Positions 1 through 5,369 of a DNA stretch of 5,793 nt are shown one piece after another. The notes under the pieces are model-generated. The model was not told the origin of the DNA and made no database searches. It saw only the letters and a list, made by a program, of their open reading frames with translations. Each line of letters begins with the position of its first letter. Within the stretch, counting starts at the first letter, position 1. A program made the position numbers and the translations under genes. Where the stretch lies: NCBI GenBank assembly GCA_904502105.1, contig CAJGDF010000120.1:1-5793 (forward strand), given 5' to 3'. This stretch comes from an uncultured Clostridia bacterium (GTDB taxonomy: Bacteria > Bacillota > Clostridia > Oscillospirales > UBA644).

Positions 1-104
1 AAAACAAGCTGACAGAAAAGTGCACAGAGTATTATCAGATAGATTTTTTGCTTTATCAAGACGGGATTCCCATAAGTTTATTTGATAAAGCAAGGATATG
101 TTGA
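1..104 (+). CDS. C-terminal tail of an unidentified protein (5' part outside window)
   Basis: Reading from base 3 gives 33 codons without a stop, closing with TGA at 102-104. The other two plus frames hit stops within this stretch, and the translated tail (ending LFDKARIC) has an ordinary mix of hydrophobic and charged residues. I do not recognise the family; too little is visible. The gene runs towards the minus-strand operon and ends just before that operon's terminator. The same hairpin has no T-run on the plus strand, so no terminator for this gene is visible. The coding call is moderate because only about 100 bases are present. Confidence 0.5.
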   Translation, partial: NKLTEKCTEYYQIDFLLYQDGIPISLFDKARIC

Positions 105-138
105 ATAAAAAACACCCCGTAATATGTTTTACGAGGTG
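105..138 (-). terminator. Intrinsic terminator of the minus-strand operon
   Basis: On the minus strand, a 10-bp stem (arms 129-138 and 113-122, one G-U wobble, 6-nt loop at 123-128) is followed at once by a U-rich run corresponding to the A-rich plus-strand bases 104-112. It begins 7 bases after the stop of the uroporphyrinogen decarboxylase-like gene. On the plus strand the wobble becomes a C/A mismatch and no T-run follows, so it should act in one direction only. Confidence 0.9.
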
Positions 139-145
139 AAAATGT

Positions 146-1219
146 CTATTCATGAGTCATTTTTGATATGTATTTTAAGATTTCTTCGCCTTCTTCTTCG
201 GATGGTGCCCAGATTAGCAAATACAGACCTTTTGATGAGAGATTTTCCATTAACGGTTTGATCTGATCGTATGAGACACTGATAAGAAGATTTTTACCTG
301 CTTTTTGAATTCGCTGCAGTTCGGGGATGAATTCTGTGCATGGCGGCTGACCTGCAACCTGTGTCCATTGAATTGTTTTGAGCTTTTCTATAGATAACAG
401 ACTGTCGAGATGCCGGATCTGCTCTATACCGTCGAAGTGATACAGGGGATATTCAAGCATTTCGCATTGTGTTCTCAGCTCGGGCTCAATGAATTCTTTG
501 AACATTTCGGGCGAGATCATTACTGATGCATCCGCCTGCAGCTGTGCATGAAATCCGGGTGCCCATGTCCTGAGCCATCCGATACTGCTTCCGCCATTGT
601 TTACGTCTTTAACAATATCGTAAACACCTCTGTGGATCTTTTCATAAGCGATCTGCATTTTATTCATTGCAAACGTTACTGCTTGGGGATCTTCTATCAT
701 AAGAGTAAGGAGGTTTTCCTGACCGTATATGTGTGCCAATGCATCTATATTGCCGGAGCAATCGGACATTGATACGAAGTAATCACCCTTACTGTCTTCA
801 GCCATCGCTTTTGCAACGGTGAGGGTTTGTTTGTAAAGCCAACTGTTTTCGTCAAATTCAAGGTCGTCTATATCATTTAAACTTGGAAAGAACCACAGAC
901 TGTCTTCAAAAGCATAGTTTGCGGTTTTGAAAAATCCTGCATGACCTGATGCCCCGAGGTTCAGATTGCTCAGGGGAAATGCTTCTCCGCCATACCATGT
1001 GTTTTCGATAGATGCCCTGTTTCTTTTGACGACCCATTCGGGATCTGTCCAATATTTGAGTCTGTCCTCTTTGTTTTGAGGAAGATTCATTATTTTAGGG
1101 TCGATAGGTTTTGTTGGTTTTCCTGCAACTACAGATGCACAGCATCGGTCAACGATTTCACCGCTCCACCATGCTTTGATGCGTTCTTTTGCTTTGTCCC
1201 AGTCATTTTTATAAAGCAT
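146..1219 (-). CDS. Uroporphyrinogen decarboxylase (URO-D) superfamily protein, MtaA/corrinoid-methyltransferase-like
   Basis: The 357-residue cytosolic protein has the size and layout of the URO-D superfamily TIM barrel. Visible hallmarks are an aromatic-rich N-terminus (KAWWSGEIVDR, 15-25), the segment around 227-247 (QADASVMISPEMF...FIEPEL) typical of the methylcobamide:CoM methyltransferase-like branch, and YHFDG (259-263) at the position where zinc-binding members usually carry HxCG. A WTQVAGQPP segment follows (285-293, with C293 just after). It lacks an obvious HemE-type N-terminal catalytic arginine/aspartate arrangement, and no haem or methyl-transfer genes lie nearby, so true HemE activity is unlikely. 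Substrate is unknown. The ATG at 1217-1219 is preceded by an AAAGGATGAG ribosome binding site inside the end of the upstream gene; the intergenic gap is 5 bases, so the two genes are co-transcribed. The superfamily assignment is secure; the reaction is not. Confidence 0.88.
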   Translation of the reverse strand: MLYKNDWDKAKERIKAWWSGEIVDRCCASVVAGKPTKPIDPKIMNLPQNKEDRLKYWTDPEWVVKRNRASIENTWYGGEAFPLSNLNLGASGHAGFFKTANYAFEDSLWFFPSLNDIDDLEFDENSWLYKQTLTVAKAMAEDSKGDYFVSMSDCSGNIDALAHIYGQENLLTLMIEDPQAVTFAMNKMQIAYEKIHRGVYDIVKDVNNGGSSIGWLRTWAPGFHAQLQADASVMISPEMFKEFIEPELRTQCEMLEYPLYHFDGIEQIRHLDSLLSIEKLKTIQWTQVAGQPPCTEFIPELQRIQKAGKNLLISVSYDQIKPLMENLSSKGLYLLIWAPSEEEGEEILKYISKMTHE

Positions 1220-1224
1220 AGTTA

Positions 1225-2469
1225 TTACTCATCCTTTGATTCTTTGTGTTCTAAACCTTTTTTCTCGAGACGATAATGAATTGATTTTTTTAACATCTTG
1301 TAGATTACTGCAAATGTCGGAACACCTGCAAGCATACCGAATACTCCGAGAAATCCACCGCCGATAAGGATCGATACCATAACCCACCATGCGGGGAGAC
1401 CGATGGAATCACCTACTACCTTCGGACCGATGACGTTTCCGTCAATCTGTTGAAGAACTATTATGAAAATTGTAAACCATACGGCCTGCATCGGATCAAC
1501 AAGCAAAAGCAGACAGATCGAGGGGATCGCACCTATAAACGGACCGAAAATAGGAATTACGTTTGTTACTGCCACAACAACAGAAATAAGAAGCGTGTAT
1601 TGGAATTTGAAAATGCTCATTCCAACAAAGCAGATCATACCGATTATCAATGCATCGTAAAGTCTGCCGCTTACAAAGTTACTGAAAACTTCACGGCTGA
1701 TTTCAAGAACCTCGTAAGTTTTGCTTGCGATTTTTTTAGGTGCATATGCATCAAAAAAATGTCTGCACTGGCTTAACAAAGACTCTTTGCTTGCAAGCAT
1801 GTAAATTGACATTACAAAACCGAGGAGAATGTTCATTACCGAAGAAAGGATCGATTTTGTCATGTGGAAAAGGTCCGGGAATATTCCCGAAAGAATGTTC
1901 GGCAGGATTGATGTCAGTTCGGTGAGCTTCTGAGATAAAAACTGTGCGATTGAGATCTTTGTGGATGTTCCGTCTTCGTTTACCTCTGTTGTAAGGATCG
2001 GCTCTGTGAAAGAAATATCGAACGGAAGCCATTCGTTGAAATCGTTGAGCAAGTTGTTTAAGTTTTTGATATAGAGCTCTATGTTCGTTGAGATCTGAGA
2101 GATACTGTTTGTTATTTCGGGTATAATGAGCCAGAGCAAGAGTGCGATCATGGCAAGAAAAAGAATGTAAACCGTTAGCAGTGCCAGGGCTTTTCTTAAA
2201 TTCTTCAGTCGGGCAACTGCTTTTTCGGATCGCTGCTTAACAGGCTTCTTTTGATTTTTTCGAGGGATCTGTGCGGAGTATAATTTTTTGAAAAACATAT
2301 ATGGTCTGTTTAACAAAAAAGCAATCGCAAAACCTATAAAAATAGGTGAGAGCAGTGATAAGATCCATCCTGCGGTCGAAATAACCCATTCAATATTGAT
2401 TATAACCGCAACCAGGACAACGCAATATGCGATGATAAACAGGATACTTTTGAAAAGTTTTTTATCCAT
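1225..2469 (-). CDS. AI-2E family transporter (PerM/YdbI-type membrane protein)
   Basis: A 414-residue integral membrane protein. Hydrophobic spans are visible near 7-28, 32-55, 95-116, 205-226, 272-323 (several), 328-340 and 360-392. A basic linker (about 69-93) follows the first two spans, and a hydrophilic soluble part lies at about 118-200. Family signatures are PIFGPFIGAIP (305-315) and QQIDGNVIGPKVVG (340-353). Members of this family (Pfam AI-2E_transport) are variously described as exporters, antiporters or of unknown role; the family name does not prove autoinducer-2 transport, and no luxS or lsr gene is visible. The start ATG has AAGGAG at 2478-2483 with an 8-base spacer. It is the first gene of a two-gene operon driven by the consensus promoter at 2519-2547. 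Length is slightly above the usual 340-400 residues, mainly from the basic linker. Confidence 0.93.
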   Translation of the reverse strand: MDKKLFKSILFIIAYCVVLVAVIINIEWVISTAGWILSLLSPIFIGFAIAFLLNRPYMFFKKLYSAQIPRKNQKKPVKQRSEKAVARLKNLRKALALLTVYILFLAMIALLLWLIIPEITNSISQISTNIELYIKNLNNLLNDFNEWLPFDISFTEPILTTEVNEDGTSTKISIAQFLSQKLTELTSILPNILSGIFPDLFHMTKSILSSVMNILLGFVMSIYMLASKESLLSQCRHFFDAYAPKKIASKTYEVLEISREVFSNFVSGRLYDALIIGMICFVGMSIFKFQYTLLISVVVAVTNVIPIFGPFIGAIPSICLLLLVDPMQAVWFTIFIIVLQQIDGNVIGPKVVGDSIGLPAWWVMVSILIGGGFLGVFGMLAGVPTFAVIYKMLKKSIHYRLEKKGLEHKESKDE

Positions 2470-2518
2470 ACGGCTTTCTCCTTGTTGTATAAATGTGTTT
2501 GTTGTTAATTATGAAAAA

Positions 2519-2547
2519 ATTATATCATAAATGGATTTAATTGTCAA
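2519..2547 (-). promoter_or_regulatory. Perfect-consensus sigma-A promoter of the AI-2E/URO-D operon
   Basis: Read on the minus strand, TTGACA (2547-2542), exactly 17 bases, then TATAAT (2524-2519). The predicted transcription start is near 2512 (an A on the minus strand), giving a 5' leader of about 43 nt before the ATG. No operator-like palindrome overlaps it, so strong constitutive expression is the simplest reading. Confidence 0.88.
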
Positions 2548-2569
2548 TTCCGAAAATATTAAGAATTAC

Positions 2570-2573
2570 GGAG
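2570..2573 (+). promoter_or_regulatory. Weak ribosome binding site of the nuclease-like gene
   Basis: GGAG lies 13 bases before the ATG at 2587, longer than the usual 5-9. No closer Shine-Dalgarno sequence or alternative in-frame start is visible, so the ATG is kept, but translation may be modest. Confidence 0.5.
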
Positions 2574-2586
2574 ATTTTTATTTAAA

Positions 2587-3324
2587 ATGGATATTGAAAA
2601 GTTTAATGCGGCTTTAAAAGAAACTCTTGAAACCGAACGTCTGAAAAACGGGATAGGAACATATTCGGAGGGTACATTACATGCCGTTTTAAAAAAATAT
2701 TTTGAACCGAGCACGGAACGCCATGAGCTTAAAGTCGGAAAATATGTTGCAGATATTGTTGGACAAAATGGTATAATAGAGATACAGACACGTCAGCTTT
2801 TCAGAATGAAGGATAAAATCAAGGCTTTTCTTGAGGTCTCCGATGTAACCGTGGTGCATCCCGTTTCGGCGGTTAGGTATGTTTCATGGATAGACTCGCA
2901 AACGGGAGAGGTTGTTGGCAGACGAAAATCTCCGAGTAAGGGAAATTTGTATGAAGCAATGGTTGAATTGTATTCGCTTCGTGAATTTGTTGCCGATCCC
3001 GGGTTTCATTTTGTCGTTGTTTTGCTTGAAACAGAGGAATTGAAGGATTTTAAACTGAATAAATACGGTAAGAAAAAGTCTGTAAGAAGATTTGACCGTA
3101 TTCCGTTGAGATTGATCTCCGAGGAACATTTTTTCTGTAAAGATGATTATTTCAGATTGATACCTGACGGGCTTGCCGATAGATTTACATCTGCTGATTT
3201 TGCGAAAAATGCGAAAATTCACAGATCGCTTGCTCAGGCGGTGTTAAACCTGTTTAACGGTATGGGGATTGTTGAACGCGTAGACCGAAATAAAAACGGC
3301 TATATCTATACAGTTGGTAAATAG
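2587..3324 (+). CDS. Putative PD-(D/E)XK nuclease-like protein with C-terminal winged helix
   Basis: The 245-residue soluble protein does not match a named family I can assign with certainty. Residues 20-82 follow the PD-(D/E)XK order: a helix with a Glu (YSEGTLHAVLKKYFEP, E28), a strand, D56 in KYVADIVG, then E65-x-Q67 in GIIEIQTRQL, followed by a basic helix with K75/K77/K79. Q in place of the usual K in ExK occurs in several known subfamilies. The middle (about 90-190) carries conserved-looking VVHPV, WIDSQTGEVVGRRKSPSKG and RFDRIPLRL stretches. Residues about 200-245 look like a winged helix: a helix-turn-helix (FAKNAKIHRSLAQAVLNLF) followed by a beta wing (VERVDRNKNGYIYTV). I infer a DNA-acting protein; whether it cuts DNA is unknown. 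It is divergent from the operon at 2469, and no strong plus-strand promoter is visible in the 117-base gap. It lies 78 bases before the SpoIIR-like gene with no terminator between them. Confidence 0.82.
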   Translation: MDIEKFNAALKETLETERLKNGIGTYSEGTLHAVLKKYFEPSTERHELKVGKYVADIVGQNGIIEIQTRQLFRMKDKIKAFLEVSDVTVVHPVSAVRYVSWIDSQTGEVVGRRKSPSKGNLYEAMVELYSLREFVADPGFHFVVVLLETEELKDFKLNKYGKKKSVRRFDRIPLRLISEEHFFCKDDYFRLIPDGLADRFTSADFAKNAKIHRSLAQAVLNLFNGMGIVERVDRNKNGYIYTVGK

Positions 3325-3385
3325 GATTTCCTGAAAAGAACATTTAATGAATAAAATCACATCTGTTCGGGCAAAATGATACCGA

Positions 3386-3391
3386 AAAGGA
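3386..3391 (+). promoter_or_regulatory. Ribosome binding site deciding the SpoIIR-like start
   Basis: AAAGGA sits 11 bases before the ATG at 3403. Two earlier in-frame ATGs exist. The one at 3376 has no Shine-Dalgarno sequence in front, and the one at 3391 overlaps this site. Starting at 3403 also places the hydrophobic signal directly after MKR, as expected for a secreted protein. Confidence 0.65.
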
Positions 3392-3402
3392 TGTGGTTTA
3401 CT

Positions 3403-3999
3403 ATGAAGAGATTTTTTGTATTTACGCTGGTTGTGGTATTTGTTGTAATGTTTAATGTTTCGTTTGGCGCATATTCACGTGAAAACTCCTGCGAAGCTGA
3501 GTGTGATATCGGTAAAATTATCAGATTGCAAACTATCGCAGCCTCAAACAGCGATTATGATCAATATATTAAATATGAAATATCGGACACTGTACTATTA
3601 TATATAGAAGAGTTGTTTGACAATTGCTCGGTTTCAACATATGAAGAGGCCGGAACAGTGTTAAGAGACAATGTTAATAACATAAAGAAAATATCGGTCA
3701 AAGCAGCTGAGGATGAAAACTGTTTTGAAAAAGTACTTGTTGAGTTTTTTGATTCGGAATATGAAAAGTATTCTCCGGTCGGTTTTCCTACAGGGGGCAG
3801 ATATCCTGTTCTCCGTATAACGGTAGGGGAAGGTAAAGGCAGAAATTGTCAAAGGATTATCTGGGAGCAGAAATGCAATACTGAAAATATTGATTCGGTT
3901 GAAATGTATTCTTTTGCGGAATCGGTTTTTCCGAAGGATGTTAAAATAGATATATGGATTTTTCGGGCAGTAAAAAAATTAATAGCTTCATTTAATTAA
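3403..3999 (+). CDS. spoIIR: Divergent stage II sporulation protein R (SpoIIR)-like secreted protein
   Basis: A 198-residue protein with an N-terminal signal or anchor (MKR then hydrophobic 4-22, possible cleavage near GAYS at 22-25; no lipobox cysteine). The body follows SpoIIR throughout: IIRLQTIAASNSDYDQYIK (39-57) corresponds to the family's RLHVIANSDSxxDQ..K; DTVLLYIEELF (62-72) and an EEA..VLRDN helix (81-90) follow; FPTGGRYPVLRITVGEGKG (128-146) matches the FP..G.Y.aLRv.iGeG.G block. In this family SpoIIR is made in the forespore under sigma-F and is exported to the intermembrane space, where it triggers SpoIIGA to process pro-sigma-E. Oddly, the usual NWWCVLFPPLC that follows is here NCQRIIWEQKC (148-158): same length, but only N and the last C are kept. 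No sigma-F promoter could be identified with confidence. The homology is strong; retention of the signalling function is doubtful. Longer in-frame starts at 3376 and 3391 are less likely. Confidence 0.8.
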   Translation: MKRFFVFTLVVVFVVMFNVSFGAYSRENSCEAECDIGKIIRLQTIAASNSDYDQYIKYEISDTVLLYIEELFDNCSVSTYEEAGTVLRDNVNNIKKISVKAAEDENCFEKVLVEFFDSEYEKYSPVGFPTGGRYPVLRITVGEGKGRNCQRIIWEQKCNTENIDSVEMYSFAESVFPKDVKIDIWIFRAVKKLIASFN

Positions 4000-4002
4000 C
4001 TC

Positions 4003-4031
4003 TTGATTATCGTTCTCTTTTATGCTATACT
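4003..4031 (+). promoter_or_regulatory. Extended -10 sigma-A promoter of the HD-domain gene
   Basis: TTGATT (4003-4008), a 17-base spacer, and TATACT (4026-4031) preceded by TGn (4023-4025). The start would fall near A4038, giving a leader of about 29 nt that contains AAAGGGAG (4048-4055), 11 bases before the ATG at 4067. Confidence 0.82.
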
Positions 4032-4066
4032 TTATTTAGGTAACATGAAAGGGAGCGATTTTTTTT

Positions 4067-4654
4067 ATGAATAAAGATATTGAAAAACTTTTTTCTTTTA
4101 TCGTTGAAATAGATAAGATGAAGACAATATACCGTCAGACGTACATTTTAGCTGAGGACAGACAGGAAACAGACGCAGAGCATTCATGGCATATGGCAAT
4201 AATGGTGCCTCTTCTCAGTAAGTATTCGAATGAGCCCATTGATGAAGGACATACGATCAAGCTTTGTCTCGCACATGATCTTGTTGAAATTTATGCGGGC
4301 GATACATATTGTTACGATGCAAAAGCAAGTGAGGATAAAGAAGACAGAGAAAAAGCATCGGCCGAAAAACTCTTTTCTATGCTTGACGAACCTCTTAAGA
4401 CTGAAATTCATTCTCTTTGGCTTGAATTTGAGGCCGGACAGACCCCCGAGGCAAAATTTGCAGCGGCAATGGACAGAGTTCAACCGTTATTACTTAACCT
4501 TGAAAGAAACGGGAGAAGCTGGATAAGAAACGGAATATATTTCTCTCAGGTAGAAAAACGCATTGAGAAAATAAAAGACGGATCTGAAATCCTTCATAAA
4601 ATTATACACGAAAGAATCTCTGAAGCAAAAGAAAAGGGCTGGCTTAAATCGTAA
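4067..4654 (+). CDS. HD-domain phosphohydrolase, YfbR/HDDC2-like (COG1896 type)
   Basis: The 195-residue soluble protein is one complete HD-superfamily domain of normal family length. Metal-ligand and catalytic residues are all visible: H39 in AEHSWHM, H70-D71 in CLAHDLVEIYAGD, the following E74 and D79, and D136 in AAAMDRVQPLL. This arrangement is typical of YfbR-like 5'-deoxynucleotidases and the eukaryotic HDDC2 group, which dephosphorylate (deoxy)nucleoside monophosphates with a divalent metal. The exact substrate here is inferred only from family. The highly charged insert (about 84-101) and the basic C-terminal helix (ERISEAKEKGWLKS) are common in this group. It has its own promoter, so it is probably a single-gene unit. 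No intrinsic terminator is visible between its stop and the rRNA promoters. Confidence 0.9.
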   Translation: MNKDIEKLFSFIVEIDKMKTIYRQTYILAEDRQETDAEHSWHMAIMVPLLSKYSNEPIDEGHTIKLCLAHDLVEIYAGDTYCYDAKASEDKEDREKASAEKLFSMLDEPLKTEIHSLWLEFEAGQTPEAKFAAAMDRVQPLLLNLERNGRSWIRNGIYFSQVEKRIEKIKDGSEILHKIIHERISEAKEKGWLKS

Positions 4655-4778
4655 TCGTATATTGAAATTATATAAAAATACTAATCTGTGGATTGTAAGA
4701 TAAACATAATGTAGTAATGCATAAATAAAACATATATAAATGGCTTATTATATACATAATATCCAAACTTTAAAGCGT
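4655..4778. other. AT-rich spacer without recognisable gene
   Basis: I see no ribosome binding site with a plausible ORF, no GC-rich hairpin and no T-run of four or more, so neither a gene nor a terminator for the HD gene can be supported here. Confidence 0.6.
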
Positions 4779-4857
4779 AAAAAGGTGGAAAAAGCAGTAA
4801 AAAGCTGACAGTTACAGGAAAAACAGAGAAAAAGCAGGGGAAAAGAAGTTTTAAAAA
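4779..4857. repeat. Helically phased A-tracts upstream of rRNA promoter P1
   Basis: A5 runs begin at 4779, 4789, 4799, 4819 and 4829, exactly on a 10-base register with one skipped step at 4809. A4 at 4841 and A5 at 4853 follow at 12-base steps, ending 5 bases before the -35 of P1. The stretches 4787-4806 and 4817-4836 also look like an imperfect 30-base direct repeat. Phased A-tracts are known to bend DNA, and A-rich DNA just before -35 can act as an UP element for RNA polymerase alpha. Both roles are inferred here. Confidence 0.75.
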
Positions 4858-4862
4858 GGGTA

Positions 4863-4891
4863 TTGACAAAAAGGAGATCTTGTGGTATACT
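4863..4891 (+). promoter_or_regulatory. rRNA operon promoter P1
   Basis: TTGACA (4863-4868), a 17-base spacer, TGn (4883-4885) and TATACT (4886-4891). The start would be about 4895-4898. It lies 141 bases upstream of P2 on the same strand, the usual tandem layout of Firmicute rRNA operons. Confidence 0.85.
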
Positions 4892-4959
4892 TTAACTCCG
4901 CTCAACGAGAGAAACAAACGAGCCGATCCGAGCAATATACGGACGCCGAAAGTTCTCAA

Positions 4960-4981
4960 GTGAAACGGAAAACCGATTCAC
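4960..4981 (+). other. Hairpin in the P1-only leader
   Basis: GTGAA and CGG (4960-4968) pair with CCG and TTCAC (4973-4981) around an AAAA loop with one A/A mismatch. It ends 22 bases before the P2 -35, so only transcripts from P1 carry it. There is no T-run after it, so it is not an intrinsic terminator. Confidence 0.45.
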
Positions 4982-5003
4982 AGAAAGTTCACAAAAAAAG
5001 GAC

Positions 5004-5032
5004 TTGACAAACGAAGAAAACTGTGATATAAT
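5004..5032 (+). promoter_or_regulatory. rRNA operon promoter P2 (perfect consensus)
   Basis: TTGACA (5004-5009), a 17-base spacer, TGn (5024-5026) and TATAAT (5027-5032). The base at the expected start, 5039, is G; initiation with GTP is how Bacillus rRNA promoters sense the stringent response, so the same control is plausible here. An A7 run lies just upstream (4993-4999). Confidence 0.9.
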
Positions 5033-5112
5033 AATCGAGTCGCTTGAGAGAGCGAACGAGTAAGTCGGCAGAGTCGACCAATGCTTGAATAAAGACACAA
5101 AGATGTCTGATA

Positions 5113-5131
5113 GGAATAACGAAGTTATTCC
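5113..5131 (+). other. Leader hairpin 1 (GAA loop)
   Basis: A perfect 8-bp stem (GGAATAAC, 5113-5120, with GTTATTCC, 5124-5131) closed by a 3-base GAA loop. It is immediately followed by a closely similar hairpin. Confidence 0.7.
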
Positions 5132-5134
5132 AGA

Positions 5135-5163
5135 GAACTGAATAACCGAAGGTTATGAAGTTC
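5135..5163 (+). other. Leader hairpin 2 (GAA loop), near-copy of hairpin 1
   Basis: Inner stem ATAACC (5142-5147) with GGTTAT (5151-5156) around GAA, and outer stem GAACT (5135-5139) with AGTTC (5159-5163). GAATAAC occurs in both hairpins (5114-5120 and 5140-5146), so arms could swap between the two. Confidence 0.65.
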
Positions 5164-5190
5164 CAAATGGACCTTGAAAATTAAACAGTG

Positions 5191-5208
5191 ATATACCCTG
5201 TAGTATAT
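5191..5208 (+). other. Leader hairpin 3
   Basis: ATATAC (5191-5196) pairs with GTATAT (5203-5208) around a 6-base loop. It is AT-rich and weaker than its neighbours. It follows a boxA-like CCTTGAAAA at 5172-5180. Confidence 0.4.
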
Positions 5209-5221
5209 AAATGAGAAGAAA

Positions 5222-5262
5222 ACTCATTGAAGGAAAATGAACTCTTCGAGTTCATAGTGAGT
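5222..5262 (+). other. Leader hairpin 4 (two-part stem)
   Basis: Outer stem 5222-5228 with 5256-5262 (7 bp, one T-G wobble), an 8-base purine-rich one-sided bulge (5229-5236), and a perfect 8-bp inner stem ATGAACTC (5237-5244) with GAGTTCAT (5248-5255) around TTC. Confidence 0.65.
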
Positions 5263-5288
5263 AACAAGAAATTGATACTCTGTCAAAA

Positions 5289-5300
5289 TTCTTTGAAAAA
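5289..5300 (+). promoter_or_regulatory. boxA-like rRNA antitermination element
   Basis: TTCTTTGAAAAA closely resembles the Bacillus/E. coli rRNA boxA core (TGTTCTTTGAAAA-type), which recruits NusB-NusE to prevent premature termination. Its place, about 80 nt before the mature 16S, fits. A second, weaker match (CCTTGAAAA) is at 5172-5180. Confidence 0.65.
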
Positions 5301-5310
5301 ACGAAACGAA

Positions 5311-5330
5311 CCAGATTAGTAATGATCTGG
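5311..5330 (+). other. Leader hairpin 5 (GNRA tetraloop)
   Basis: CCAGATTA (5311-5318) pairs with TGATCTGG (5323-5330; one T-G wobble) around GTAA, a GNRA-type tetraloop. It lies between boxA and the 16S start, where processing structures are usual. Confidence 0.6.
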
Positions 5331-5351
5331 GACAAACTCAAAAAGACATGT

Positions 5352-5369
5352 AATCATCTAAGGATGATT
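5352..5369 (+). other. Leader hairpin 6, next to the 16S 5' end
   Basis: A perfect 7-bp stem AATCATC (5352-5358) with GATGATT (5363-5369) and a TAAG loop, ending 9 bases before the mature 16S end. It is a possible recognition feature for 5' maturation; this is inference. Confidence 0.6.

Noticed and set aside
113..138. Terminator for the plus-strand gene tail at 1-104
   Set aside because: On the plus strand the stem has a C/A mismatch and no T-run follows, so it supports termination only on the minus strand.
146..1219. HemE (haem biosynthesis) assignment
   Set aside because: The sequence resembles the methyltransferase-like branch, lacks clear HemE catalytic motifs and has no haem genes beside it.
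1751..2032. Minus-strand 93-codon ORF inside the AI-2E gene
   Set aside because: It lies in another frame of a well-supported gene, with no start signals or recognisable product.
1225..2469. Quorum-sensing (autoinducer-2) export role
   Set aside because: The family name is historical. Nothing nearby (luxS, lsr genes, kinase) supports AI-2 signalling.
2499..2528. Plus-strand promoter for the nuclease-like gene (TTGTTG, 18 bases, TATCAT)
   Set aside because: The -35 matches only three of six bases and the element overlaps the strong minus-strand promoter; too weak to annotate.
4184..4526. Open frames on both strands within the HD-domain gene
   Set aside because: The HD gene reads through with all catalytic residues intact; these are shadows in other frames.
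4681..4959. Minus-strand ORF of 92 codons over the rRNA promoter region
   Set aside because: It is the complement of an A-rich, non-coding stretch, giving a Phe/Leu-rich translation. It has no ribosome binding site and overlaps P1 and the phased A-tracts.
4892..5098. Minus-strand ORF of 68 codons across P2 and the leader
   Set aside because: It overlaps the consensus promoter P2 and resembles no known protein; chance open frame.
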